Shown here piece after piece: positions 10,292 through 22,124 of a stretch of 64,000 bases of DNA. Each line of letters begins with the position of its first letter. Position 1 is the first letter of the stretch. The notes below the pieces were generated by a model. That model was not told the origin of the DNA. It searched no databases and saw only the letters and a program-made list of their open reading frames with translations. The position numbers were made by a program, and so were the translations under genes. Source of the DNA: Hypericum androsaemum (Eukaryota > Streptophyta > Magnoliopsida > Malpighiales > Hypericaceae); assembly GCA_963995505.1 (NCBI GenBank), contig OZ023186.1, positions 2,852,001 through 2,916,000 of the forward strand, written 5' to 3'.

Positions 10292-10573
10292 TGTTGGGAT
10301 GGGGAGAAATAGGAAAAACTTATTTCCTATTTCTATTCCTATTCTGACTAGATTCTGGACTCCTAATTAGACCTAGATAGGTTACTTGTACACCAAGGAT
10401 TTGTCTCTATATAAAGACATGTTACCCTAAGGTTTTGTATAGCTTTGTGACTCGGATCCATCAATAAAATTTCTCCTTTCTCACCGTGGACGTAGGCATT
10501 AGGCCGAACCACGTAATTCTCTTGTTCCGTGTTCTTTGTGCGATCTTGTTCTCTAGTTGCTGAATTCCTAACA
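10292..10573 (+). repeat. 3' LTR of gag-protease element copy 1
   Basis: 282 bp, TGTTGGGATGGGGAG to CTAACA, followed by the target duplication AGTAG. It has about 9 bases (CTAGATAGG region) that are missing from the 5' LTR. Confidence 0.88.
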
Positions 10574-10578
10574 AGTAG

Positions 10579-11450
10579 CTAGTGAAGATCAAAAGCCAAG
10601 AACTGAACATGCTTTCGAACAACGATCTTGAGCGCGAAGAAGATTGCAGAAGCGTCTTCCTCCCAAGATATGGCATTTGCTTCAATCGTTGGACATATAT
10701 AAAATTAGAAATGTTAATGTAGCATAACATTTGGCACTCTCACATATTATGATTTTTTATACGGAGTTTTAACGTGTCGTTTTAACGAGGATGCACCTGT
10801 AATCTTGTAAATCGTACAGGAGAATTTTGCATTTCAGTAAAGACGTAAATATTAAATATTATAATAGTTATAAAATCTCGACCTTTTAAAATTTATGGCT
10901 GTAAAGAATGATGTTGCATTCTAACATTAGATGGAGGGGGATTTGTTTCCTTGCATTCCGAATACGAACTTTAGATTAGTCACTTCAGTCCCGCCCGCAT
11001 TTAAAAAAAAACAAAGTATAGAGAAGTGTACGCAAGAGTAACTTGTAGGGTATGGAACTTAGACGTTTAGATTCTTGGATTTTTAAAACACGGAACTTTT
11101 GTTGCAACGTACCAATCATTTCATCCATAGCTTCAAGCTTCATTCCATAGCACAACACTTGCACAATAAAAAGGAAACCTTAATATTCAATTAAGACCTC
11201 CACAGAAACAGACACAAACTGGACACAGAACCAGCAGCCAAGGGACAAACAGCAAATAGAAAATCCCACAGAGAGGATTTGTATAAGCTAAGGTCAGATG
11301 GCTTGCTTTATTTACAACACCAACTTAAGGAGACACGAGACATTAATTTATAACATTTTTAGATTTCCCATATTACCCCTCTAAAAGATTATTATATAAT
11401 TTAGATAATGCTCTGGTGGGATATTATGGTTGACCCTGTGTGTCTTTTTC
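10579..11450. other. Intergenic and metallothionein 3' flank
   Basis: AT-rich sequence. The part next to 11450 should hold the metallothionein 3' untranslated region (minus strand). No other gene is recognised. Confidence 0.5.
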
Positions 11451-11920
11451 TCATTTGTTGCATGTGCAGCCATTGCAGGTGCAGTTTGAGCCGCACTTGC
11501 AGTCGTTCTCCGAGGCAAAGCTCATCTCGGACCTCTCAGAGAACCTGCAATAATTGTTTAAATGAGAGATTAATTTTATATAATCATAATTATTGCTTCC
11601 AAATTAAAATTTATGGTTCCTCTTATTTGGTTCATTTCTTGCTCGGAAAGTTGAGATTTTAACAAATTTGAGTTTCGGTTATTAATTAGATCGCAACAAT
11701 ATGAAATACTTGTTAACACAGATTTGAAATCTAACTCGAACATAAATAAATCGAGTAGGTTCTTCGTGGCCAGCGAGTAGGAAACTTACATCTTGTTAAC
11801 CGGAGCAACGCCGGCGATGATGGTCGACTCCGATGAGAAACCCAAGTCAGGGTAGTTTCCGCATCTGCAATTCCAAAAATCCGGTTATGATCGATGGATC
11901 GCGTGTGTGTGTATTTATAT

Positions 11921-11987
<67 letters not shown>

Positions 11988-12229
11988 CCAACCGGCTACA
12001 GATTTATGTAGAATTTACCCCGTTCCCAAAAAAGAAAAGAAATTACAACGACGAAGTAACAGTTGATGTGCGATTTTTTAATGTCGCAAAAAAATTAATG
12101 TGTCAAATAATTTTTTTTTCCGTTCGTAAAATTTAATCGCAATCGAAATTCATTTGTCACTTACCCGTTGCAGCCGCTGCCGCAGCTGCAGCTAGAGCCA
12201 CACCCACACTTTCCATTACAGCAAGACAT
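11451..12229 (-). CDS. Type 2 metallothionein
   Basis: Three exons on the minus strand, 12165-12229, 11790-11864 and 11451-11544, give 77 residues with consistent phases and GT-AG introns. The N-terminal domain [20 protein letters not shown] carries the Cys-Cys, Cys-x-Cys and Cys-x-x-Cys pattern of type 2. A Cys-free spacer (about residues 26-60) follows, and the C-terminal domain [16 protein letters not shown] ends the protein. These small cytosolic proteins bind Cu and Zn through thiolates and buffer metals and reactive oxygen. None of the frames is long enough for a simple open-reading-frame scan. A TATA box lies about 106 bp upstream. Intron 1 contains a long AT microsatellite. Confidence 0.92.
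11915..11984. repeat. AT microsatellite in metallothionein intron 1
   Basis: About 70 bp of almost pure TA repeat with one phase break near 11930. It is likely to vary in length between individuals. Confidence 0.9.
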
Positions 12230-12334
12230 TTTTTTTTGTTTGTGGATTAGGAATTGGAGATGTGACTTTGAGAAGAAAATAATGTTTTCTTAAGCAAGAT
12301 GTAGTGTGATCCTTGAAGTTCCTACATCCACCAC

Positions 12335-12342
12335 TATTTATA
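12335..12342 (-). promoter_or_regulatory. TATA box of the metallothionein gene
   Basis: On the minus strand this reads TATAAATA in the context CCTATAAATAGTGG, about 106 bp before the ATG. Spacing and sequence are typical for a strongly expressed plant gene. Confidence 0.7.
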
Positions 12343-12988
12343 GGCTAGTTTTGGGAAAGGTCATGCAATATCCACCGTACACGTGGTTGAACCTGAGCCA
12401 ACGATTATTCCTTTTTTAAAAGAAATAAATTCCAAGGACTAGGCTCGGAGGATCTCGACAGGTCTGTCTTTTATATTTGTGGACTTTGTAAGAAAATTAA
12501 ATATATGATGATTTTTCTAATGTTTGGATTTATTTGATTTAATTATATATGATCGAAAATGAAATTATCAGACAGGAATAAATTTATTATATTTAAAAGA
12601 AGATATTTGTAATTTAATGTGGATATATTTTTGGAGTTTATGTTATAGATTTGATATTATGTTAAAAATATCACAGATAATTAAGATTATTGAAAACAAA
12701 AGAAATGACAGGCCCTGATATCACTCAATACATTTTTTATCACTCGCAATAATATATTTTTATATTATTTTAAAACAACAGGGCCTTAAATGAGATATTT
12801 AGAAATCTCCCGGAATCGCTCCAGATATTGTTTATTTTACATATGTTTACCCACAAATCAAAACACTAAATGCAACTTAATTAAGTGGGGCCCAACACAT
12901 CCCATTTAATGTCTCGTTGAAATTGTTGGTGAGAGGGGCGGTTGGATTCATAGACGTGTCAAGGGGAGCGGTAAGTTAAATAAATTTA
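12343..12988. other. Metallothionein upstream region
   Basis: AT-rich promoter-side DNA, ending at the Mutator-like insertion. I see no gene in it. Confidence 0.5.
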
Positions 12989-13678
12989 GGAAAAATTAAG
13001 TCTCCGCCAATAGAATTTATTTAAATTATTATTTTAACCTATCTTATTTTGAAATCCAAACTTTAACCTTTCTAATTTATTTTTATTTAACTTTAAGACT
13101 CTCGCCCATATCATTATTTATTTTATTTTAAAAATAACAATTATACTTTTATAATAATAATAAAAATCGCCATCCTCCGAAAGCACTCTCTCTCCATCCT
13201 TCCCCAGAATCAATGGTTGAAATTCCCTTCTAAAATACTAAATAGACCGATCTCGCCGAAACCAACAAACGGGAACGACTCGACTGGGTCTTGGCAGAAT
13301 TAAGACGAGAATTAGGTAGAGAAGAGGATGAGAAACGAAGTAGAAGAAGAAATAGAGAGGCGGTTGGAGGGGGAGAGGGGGAAAGAGAGAGAGAGAGAGA
13401 GAGGCGGTTGGAGGGGGAGAGAGAGAAGGTTCTTTTTTGGGAAACTTTTCAAGGAAGATGTGTTTTCCCGTCGGCCGGAGACGATCTTTGGGATTGCCGG
13501 AGAAATGGGGAAGATGATGTCATTTTTTGTTTTTTATTGTAAGGGGTAAAACAATCGACTGAATGATTAGAGAAAGATCTTAGAATTCAATAAAAATAAA
13601 TTATGGGAGCTAAAATTTAGGTTTCGAAATAAAAAAAATTAAAACAATAATTTAAGTGAATTCTAGGGTAATTTTTCC
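12989..13678. mobile_element. Non-autonomous Mutator-like element (MULE-C)
   Basis: The ends GGAAAAATTA... and ...TAATTTTTCC are the tips of roughly 110-bp imperfect inverted repeats (12989 to about 13100 against about 13580-13678). The flanks are ATAAATTTA (12980-12988) and ATAGATTTA (13679-13687), a 9-bp target duplication with one mismatch, which is diagnostic for Mutator. The interior is a GA-rich block (about 13320-13430) and a short GC-rich piece. The frames at 13291-13549 come from GA repeats and look non-coding. It sits about 760 bp upstream of the metallothionein ATG. Confidence 0.8.
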
Positions 13679-13687
13679 ATAGATTTA

Positions 13688-14361
13688 ACACCGATGACAT
13701 TTTGGGAGATAATACTTAAAAACTGATGACGCTTCCAAGATATTCCGGAGGAGGCATCTGGACATAGACAACGTTACTAAATGTTGGATATTTCATATTT
13801 GGATGCCGTGTGTATATGGCTAAAGTTTTATTGATTAGAACACTTCCATTTTTTATACGGGTTCGCAACGACAATAGATTAATAGTTTTGTATGAATAAT
13901 TAGTTCTGATATTATACTTTTTTAGTCGTGGTTGTATTCAAAAAATATTGTTTCGACTAATCTGATTCGAGTCAAGTAGGTTTTTGAAAAATGTCAAACA
14001 TCTTCCAACAAATATTTAACATTATTGTATTGTGAAGACTTTGAATTTGAGATCTTTTAGTTAACAATAGCATCATCAGTTGATTTAAGTACTCGTCGTT
14101 ATATATTATGTTAAAAATTGTATATCCAACCTAAATTTTAAGGCTGAGCACGTAAAGTTTTATACTTATAAATCAGTTTATAGTATTTTTGATATATGTA
14201 TCTTTGTAAGTAAATGTCATTCTTCATTTATTTTTGAATATTTTGATGTACCTGCAAAGTCAAATTGACAATCGAATTGAAAACAGCATAGATTCCTTAT
14301 AAAACTCTTTCACACCGGTCTATCCTACAATCTATAATTTTGATAGACGATACATTAAATA
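13688..14361. other. Intergenic, nothing recognised
   Basis: AT-rich spacer between two Mutator-like insertions. No gene is seen. Confidence 0.5.
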
Positions 14362-14370
14362 TTTTTAATA

Positions 14371-15314
14371 GGGCAAAATAGTCATAAGTCTTTGTTATTT
14401 AAATAAATTGATTAATAAGTACAGTTAAGTATTGGCAACTCTCTCATATTTGCAAAATCAATCGATAAGTCCTTGAACCCATTTTTTGGTCACTTTTCCG
14501 GCGAGATATTTTTCATATAGACAATAATACCCCTAAGCCTACTATAAATTAAAAAATTGTCCTTAGACTTAAAGACCTTCCATCTCCCCTCGTGAATTTA
14601 GTGTCCTCTGAGAATACATTGTAAAACCCTTAAAAAATAACCCTAAAAGAAAATGAAAAAACAAACACAAGGAAGAAGCTTATGGGTGGGTGTTCTTGAC
14701 CTCTCATTTTGTTTTTATTTATTGACAGATTAGTTGAAAGAGAACAAGAGTTCCAAGTAAGTCCAACGATGAATAACCCCAAATTCTTGATCAAGGACAT
14801 CGTATCCTCCTAATTATTCGACAAGATACGAAGCAGCTCCACAATGTAACCTCTCGAAACCCTAGGTATAGAATAGTTGAGACTTACAAACAGAAGCTTA
14901 TGTTTGGAGTTAGGTCATGGAAACCCTAATTGCTAGATTGCGGGGAATCGTAATTGTTCTTCTCCGACTTCAGGAATGGATCCTCGCAATTTTTGAAAGA
15001 ATTTTACAGTGATGAAGGAACAGAACAAAACAAAAACTTAGGAGAATCTTATAATGAAAGGGAAAAGATTGGTCTTTTAAAGGGATGATGAAGCGTGTGA
15101 TTGGAGGATTTTAAAATAAATGAACAATCTTTTTTAATTTTTGGTAACCTTAAGGGTATTTTTGTCGCTATGAAAATATCTTGCCAAAAAATTGACCGGA
15201 AAATAGGTTGAGTGACTTATCAATTGATTTTGCAAATACGAGGAACTTATCAATACTAAACTGTCATTCTTAATCAATTTATCCAAACAACAGAGAACTA
15301 TCACTATTTTACCC
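14371..15314. mobile_element. Non-autonomous Mutator-like element with perfect 9-bp target duplication (MULE-D)
   Basis: Inverted repeats of roughly 180 bp (14371 to about 14555 and about 15125-15314) begin GGGCAAAATAG and GGGTAAAATAG. They share long blocks such as AAATAAATTGATTA and ATTTGCAAAATCAAT. The flanking nine bases TTTTTAATA are identical on both sides (14362-14370 and 15315-15323). There is no transposase. The interior (about 14560-15110) has no recognised coding sequence. This is the clearest evidence that the long-TIR family here is Mutator-like. Confidence 0.88.
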
Positions 15315-15323
15315 TTTTTAATA

Positions 15324-17429
15324 TCTCATTTGTGACGTACTTCTGAATTACAGATAAAGAGAAGAGTAATATAAGTGTTAATCTTCCTAATTTTAACATA
15401 ATTTACGAAGTTGTCTCTACTTCACGGTAATTACTCATTTAAATCTATTATTTTATGTATCATTCTTCCACACCTTATCCAATCATGGCATAAATACATC
15501 AGGGCATCGACGACGTCATATTTACGATGTTGTCCCATGTGCATAATCTATTAATTTAGTATCTCATTAGTTACCTGTCAAAAAAAATCATTACTCTGAT
15601 ATTTATGATATTATCCTACTTGAATATAATTGAGTGAGTCTAATAAATATTTGCGATATAATTTTAGGTACAAAGATGAAAGTGGATAATAACGAATAAT
15701 TAATAATTATATTAAAGGAAGATTGATATCTTTGATTAAGATTTAAAGTGATATTTAATTATTTATGGGGCATAAAGATAATATAATGACGAGTGAACAA
15801 CCAATTAGACTAGATTGCCAGCTCCCTCCGTAGGTTCGTCTAATTTTCAATTCTTTGGAATTAACGGCCACAGGTAAATTTCCACCATAGAAAAATGGGA
15901 AACAAGTACCAATCACTTAGCCGGTGGAACAAAAGTACAAATGTTTTTTTAATAGCTAAATGCATTTCATTACATTTACACGATGGTAAACATATTCCGA
16001 GAATGAGAATCTGATACAAAGATAATAACGCCTTGACACAAACAAATAGATATGGTGTGTATCGATTAACATATTGCTAATTTAAGTGTCGTCGATTTGA
16101 TAATAAGTGCGGAAAAATAATGCCTTAAAATTTTGAATTTTATATAATAATTTTAACATTGGACAAGTTCGATCTATTACCGCACACGATCCTGTTTCAC
16201 AGATGTGAGGCAGTCTTCCGGCGAAATCCAATTATTTTTCTCCTTTTCTCTGAGTGCTGTGTTCTAGTGACAGGTCAAGCAAGATTTCTTTCTGTGAAGT
16301 ATGGGACTTGACTTGTAGATGCCATGGGACCCTTCTTGTCTTCAAGTACTACACCACCACTACTCCATGATGGCTAGATTATCATTGAAAAGGGGTGGAA
16401 AAGAAACCTCTCAACAAAAAGGTGGAAAAGAAGAGAAGAAGCATACAAATGTTTGGTGGATAGGATTGTAACATATCCTACTTCGTTTTATAGAAGTTAA
16501 TGAGACAATTTCCACCTCATGCGGAAATAAAAAAATTATACTTAGAAAAAAAACAAAGTTTAATATCGTTTAAAGACTCGGAGTAACTTTAATTGGACCA
16601 AGAAATAGAAGAAGCATTATGACTGGATTGTGATTCTGCAGAATAATGTACGAGTTCCGTGTGTGTGGGCCTTGAATGCCTTGGATCCCCTGATGGTGGA
16701 GTTTGCTTTTTGCTGCAGAAATTATTATTCACCTCAAATGTCCAAGTCCCTGTGCATCAAGAGGATGCCTGCTTGCTTGGTATTTTCAAACCAATCAATA
16801 TAGAAAGATTGAGTTGTATTTTAATTTAAGAGTTTGAAAATCTTGGGCACCAGATTTGCTAATGTAAGCTTGATCATTGTTTATCTAATCAGATAGTCCT
16901 AGTAACTTTTGGAATATTAAGATATCATGTCAGTGGGAAATCTTAAAAATTGGTTATGCCTTAATAAGATAATAGAACACATGAAAATTTGTTTTTGAGA
17001 ATATTGCACGAAAAGTCTATGCTCAGTAAATGCTTCGATATACATCAAACTTTATTGACTACAACAATATGCTAGATATGGAGTTATAATTCTCAATTTA
17101 TTTCTATGTCGTCGTCATGTGAAGAATTGGCTCAATTATTGTAGATGTTGTACAATTTATTATCAGTGAAATTTCTAATTTTTTAAAAAAAAGAAGAAGA
17201 AGAGATAAGGTCATGGACAATAATTCATCTAGGGAAGAGGTCAATATTTATAATGAACCCCACTACCTGAGATCTTTTGAAAGTATGCATCCAATAGCAT
17301 GTTTTGACCTGTATCGATCGTGGAGAACTAGGCGATGAAGTGGGTAGGGCTGCAACCACACATGACACAAGGTACTGTACCTTTCTGCCGCGATTGGGTC
17401 CTTCACATAAAGAACTAAGCACCATCGAA
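15324..17429. other. Intergenic, nothing recognised
   Basis: About 2 kb of AT-rich DNA. I checked both strands for exon-like segments and well-known plant microRNA sequences and found none I can support. Confidence 0.45.
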
Positions 17430-17600
17430 CCCTATTTTAGAAGATAGGACCCTATTGGCGATCTCAGATAATAGAGGAGGGGCTTTGCGCTTTGGTGTGA
17501 AAGTATAGACGTGGGATTTGAACCTTTGGCCTTCTTTCCGAAGAAGAACGCCAACTTGGTCGGCCCAAGTAGGCTCGAGAAGTCCATGTAAGAAAATGCA
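17430..17600 (-). mobile_element. Possible tRNA-derived SINE
   Basis: On the minus strand GGTTCAAATCC (17514-17524) matches the pol III B box. Some 40 bases earlier GGGCCGACCAAGTTGG resembles an A box. The spacing is tRNA-like, but no tRNA cloverleaf, 3' tail or target duplication could be defined. A chance match cannot be excluded. Confidence 0.28.
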
Positions 17601-19451
17601 TCACCACCTGGTGCAGAATGGACCACCTGCAATGATGTGGTTGTGGATAGGGTCACCAGGCAGCAGCAAAACCATAAAACAACAACGCGTGAAAAGAGAT
17701 GGTTATCATATCAAAGCGAAAGGATATATGGATCTTAGCATGTGCAACCACAAAGAACCAAATTTTCCAAAAGCAAGAGAAAATGACAAGAGCTTGAGTG
17801 ATATTTTGCTGAAAACTAGAAAGATAAATCTGACCTCTATGATTGGTACTCACTGAGGGCGAATGTTGCAGGGTGTGACCAGGTCGAACCGCGATTCTTC
17901 CTACAGATCGAGCTGCATATTGCAACCATGGAGACAGTTAAGCATGATTTCACGAGAGATTAACTCGAACATGAAACGTTAAATGCTCCATATGGAGGTC
18001 AGTATGAAAGTCACCAATAACCGGACAGGCTGCATGAATGTAACTGATAATCAGGTAGGTTCTGTACTGAAGCGAGGCTAAACTCGGTATGGAAGACGGT
18101 AATGTGAAAGAACCAAAAAGTTCAAAACGTGCACTATTTTTAAGTGTAATCCAGAGAACCCAAAAACCGAACATTGAATTACCGGCAGTACATACGCGAT
18201 GCTGTAGTATTCTGGAAAAAAAGTAGAAAGAAGGAATTGCGACCTAGATGAATGCAACACGGCGTCGCTGCTGCAGCGATGAAGCTCTAGTAAACGGAAC
18301 ATGTCACGATTTTGGAAGGGAGTTCCCCCTTTAAGAGATGAATCCCAGTGCCAGGGGTCCAAATCAGATGAGCATTCTAGAATAACATCACCTCCTCTTC
18401 CTTCATTTCCACCTACATTTCCACGGATGAGAAGAACAACAAACACATTTCAGAAATTTCTATAACCTGATTTCACCTGACCTATTATTATATCAGACCC
18501 CTTTCAACCTATCATATCAGACACTGGATTTCAGTCATGCCAACAACTTCACCATCCGGTCTACCGCGTGGATCTTGTCGGCTGCGACGAACACTAAAGC
18601 AACCAGCAAAGACCTGCAAAGGCGCTGCCTTTTGTTTCACTTGAACACCGTCCAGATAATAGAACAAAGACCTCAAAGCCCACGGCGATTTCGAGGACTT
18701 CTTCCAACGAGCATCCACATCTGTATCCTTTCTTTATTTACTTCTGCTCCCAGAAGTTGCTACTCAACATTAACCTACAAGTCAGACAGAAGGATCCCAG
18801 GGTTAACAACTGGAAACAAACTTAAGAGTTTCCTAAAATTTAGGTCAAGATGTAGAACAAAGAGCGAAAATTGTCTTAACAATCACTCCAGCCACCTTCC
18901 ATAGAAGATGACAACATAATCTGACAAAGTAAATACCGTTGGAGAGCCAACGAGGCCCAATTTCCTACTTCGTTTCCCAGAAGTCGGTGGATCACTAAAT
19001 CTCTCTGTTTGTTCCGGCCAAAGGAATACTGCCATTGAACTGTAACGAAAGGGTAAACAAGGAAAAGGAGCGAAAGGTGTTTAAAGAGAGAGGCTTGAAA
19101 AAACTAGAACCTCTGTTTGAGGCAAATGGTCGAACAGTTGGTGAGCACATTTTCCAAATACACAGCGCCATCGAACAGGCAAGTTGGTTAGAAGAAGTGT
19201 TCTTAACCTCCGAATGAATCAGTAGTAGATGACTCTCTCAATGTTTTTTATTAATTTGTAAGACTTAAATTTAAAAAATTCGAGTTTGTTAATATTGGAC
19301 CAACTCTAATAGTTGCATAAATACAAACAACATCCCAAATTACCATTAATTAAAAAGAATAGCCAAATCAAGACACCATATGTACAATCCAAAATAAATG
19401 CCTCATTTAATCCTAACTTAATAACCAAATCGAAAAACGTGATATATAAAA
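17601..19451 (-). other. Unassigned region downstream of the DUF4378 gene; possible unrecognised exons
   Basis: This DNA is less AT-rich than typical intergenic sequence here, which hints at transcribed DNA. On the minus strand a 67-codon segment (18512-18718) ends in a stop and is preceded by an acceptor-like ATACAG. Another open segment spans 18078-18446. A 58-residue ATG frame (19171-18995) is basic and Ser/Phe-rich like a transit peptide. I recognise no family, and the pieces cannot be joined with confidence. They may be exons of one minus-strand gene or a non-coding transcript. Confidence 0.25.
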
Positions 19452-22124
19452 TTATTCGAATAATATTTCATCAAGAAGCTCATCGAAAATGACATCTTCC
19501 AGATCAAGTGCAACGTCCTCAGCGTGAAACCGAAGGTTCATGCACTCGTCACCTTTCGAAAAGTCTCTCGCAACGATGTCGTTTAACGACCGGTCCTTCA
19601 AAGACGAACCCGAGCTTGTATACCAACTCATTCTCTTCCAAACTTCCTCGAGGACTTGGCTCCCTTTGGGGACCGGACGTGTGTTACGTTGAGCGAGGGA
19701 TAGCTGCATGGGGAAGTAGGCCAGTTGGGACTCGAACACGTCGAGGAGGGTGTCGTTTACGAGGTCGAAGACGAGCCTGTGGTTGTCATCTTCGTCGTGG
19801 TGGAGGAAGGCCTCGAGCTCCTTGTAAAGCTTGGGGCTCAAGGGCTGGTCGAGTGAGTGCCATGTTGCGAGGGTGTCTTGCTCTAGGAAGCCGGATACGT
19901 AGAGGAGATCGCGCACGTATGTTCGGTAGGGATCGTCCGGTGCTGCAGCTGCTGTATCCGCGGTTAGTTCCATCGAGGAGGGGTCCGTGGTCCGGTCTGG
20001 TTGGCCAGCTGAAATGCTGCTTGGCTCCAGGCATTGACCTGTTACAATTCGGAATGTAAAGTTCATTGTCCGTTAGTCCGAGTTATAATCAAAGCGAACC
20101 GAATTATGAGTGTGTTTTTTGTACCTTCGGAAGACTCGGTTGATCTGCCTGCATTCTGCCGAAAACGAGCGTTGAGGATCGAAACAGGGCTCCGATCTTC
20201 GTCCTCCTCGATGAAGTTGGTAGAGGAAGTTGGCTGTTGATCTTGACAGGTTTCCAGCGCTTCATGATGCAGTTCAACGGCCTTAGCAGGTATGTCCTCC
20301 ACATTTGTTGGTAAACCACCCGAAACATCGTCGGTCTCGCCTACCACGGTTTGCTCTTTGCATTTCGAGGGCTCGGATCGCTCTCTTGAAGGACCAATGC
20401 CAATGCATTCTGCCTCCAATTTCAGATCATCACTTGAAGCCTCATCTTGAAAGGGCAAAAGGAATTCGATATCATCAGGCAACGAGAGCCTCCTCCTGAA
20501 TGTTTTCATACTAGAGCCTCTTGACAGATTTCTGTCATCACTTGTCAATTTCAAGCTTCGAGATCGGTACTGGACCCTTGGCGGTGCCTCGCTGCTGAAG
20601 CTGTTCTCGATCAACTGAGTGTACTTATTCATGGACTCATTAAGTAAACATGTTCTTCTAACAAGAAGGACGCCATCCTCGTCAAGATCGTTACTCGGGC
20701 CGCTCCTCTCGAGCGATTGCTCTGGCTTTGCTCTGTCATCTTCGGTTCGTTCGTTTACCTTTTTGCTGTGCTTAAGTGCATGCTTTATCTTCTTCTTGAG
20801 ATCACTGACATAACTCATAACAGAAGAATATCTCCCATTTCTGCTCAATCCGTTGGATTTCAGACAAATATCCTCTGCAGGGTTGGATGCAAGAGCCTTC
20901 GTAGATTGAACCGCGGAGGAGTTTACAGTCGTTGGAAACGACCATGGTTCGGTTTTCTTGTGCTCAGGAGTACTAGGCCTAAGAGACCTCAAGCCAGAGG
21001 GTTCAGCTGCAGGAAACGAACCTGATCGCTTCAGCTTAAATTTCGGAGTGGAATTTTGCTGGACATGGACCCTCTTGGCACCTTGAACTCCTGGATCATG
21101 CAAGATTTCAAGAAACAACTTCTTGTTGACCTGGAATATCTCGAGAATGTCTACGGATTCCTTGAACAGGGAACCGGAAGTCTGTCTATTTAGACGTGGA
21201 GCCTCTGGCTGGCGTGTCGCTGATTCGTCTATCTTCCCGGACAAAGATGCTTGATGTGGACTTGGAAGTTGAGAATGTGGATGCCTCCCAGCTGAATCAG
21301 CATCAGAAGTCCTCTGGAGAATTATGATAGGACTAGTCCAGCCGGTTTTTAAACCGTTGCGACCCTTCGTTGATGATTCTTGATGATGAGATAGCTCCAT
21401 CTGCTGGAGGCCAAGTCTTCCTGTCATCTCCTTAGCAATTAAGGCCTTCATCTGGGCTTTGCTTGATCTCCGGTTAGTCGCATTCACCTCCGTTTTTTCC
21501 TCATCCTCATCGACCTGTCCGTTTTAGCAATAGGATTCAAATTCGCATTCGGACCCTTTAACGTGTATTACCGATCAGTAGAGACGGGCACTTACCAGAA
21601 GCGGAACTGCATCCACATTCAGATATCCCTGCACATCCTGTGTGTCATGCTCCAAGGAATGTGTTTTCGGATTTCTGCAGCCTGCAAATAAAATGATAGG
21701 ATCATTCAGATTACATCCGGACAACTTCGTTCCCGGTTCTACAGATAAGATAACAAAAAAGACAGAATCAGAACTTCTGATTCAATCTGTAAAACTATCA
21801 GTGGCTACTGAGACTCGTTCACAAGGCCTTGTATCGGCCGGATTGAATCAACTGGACACAGAACCAGGTACCAGCAGACACATTAAGAGCAACTAAAAGA
21901 TGCAACACATGTAAGCAATTCGATGATCGAGCAGACGCCAAGACAATCAAGGAAATCTTACACATCTGATGTCTTCCTCTGTCATTTTTCCTGCGAGGAA
22001 GGATCCTCTTGAGATTGGACCGGTGATGGTGATAAAGAATATTGTGAAGTAACCCCCTCAGGCAACCAGAATGATACTTCTGGAACTCGATAACCGAATC
22101 ATTCCGCTCCAAGTGCCTTCCCAT
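19452..22124 (-). CDS. DUF4378 / TRM-family (TON1-recruiting-motif-like) protein
   Basis: Four exons, 21962-22124, 21596-21681, 20125-21514 and 19452-20038, give 741 residues with consistent phases. The N-terminus MGRHLERNDSVIEFQKYHSG and the basic RSNLKRILPRRK stretch match plant TRM-like proteins. A short SSKAQMKALIAKEMTGRLGL segment follows, then a long Ser-rich, poorly structured middle. The C-terminal DUF4378 domain (about residues 584-741) holds YRTYVRDLLYVSGFLEQD, WHSLDQPLSPKLYKELEAFL and an acidic end DLEDVIFDELLDEI. TRM proteins recruit TON1 and PP2A regulators to cortical microtubules and affect cell and organ shape. The start is the first ATG in the conserved block. The domain call is firm; assignment to a particular TRM clade is not. 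Confidence 0.85.

Larger units (their letters stand above)
7921..10573 (+). mobile_element. Short Copia-derived LTR element keeping only gag and protease (copy 1)
   Basis: Direct LTRs lie at 7921-8193 and 10292-10573. Both start TGTTGGGATGG and end TTCCTAACA, and both are flanked by AGTAG (7916-7920 and 10574-10578). A tRNA-Met-type primer site (TGGTATCAAGAGC, 8196-8208) follows the 5' LTR and a purine-rich tract AAGGTGGAGA precedes the 3' LTR. The 2.1-kb interior encodes a Copia gag with a damaged zinc knuckle, then a protease and pre-integrase segment, and then non-coding sequence. Integrase, reverse transcriptase and RNase H are absent. Copy 2 (55477-57991) has the same layout, so the family structure is not a one-off deletion. 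This fits the published TR-GAG class of non-autonomous elements. Confidence 0.88.

Noticed and set aside
11731..11991. Minus-strand frame with a long Tyr-Ile repeat
   Set aside because: It is a translation of the AT microsatellite plus part of metallothionein exon 2 in a wrong frame.
13291..13549. Two Arg/Glu-rich frames
   Set aside because: They are produced by GA repeats inside a Mutator-like element, with no domain.
20305..21025. Plus-strand frames within the DUF4378 gene
   Set aside because: They are antisense to a well-supported exon and have no independent evidence.
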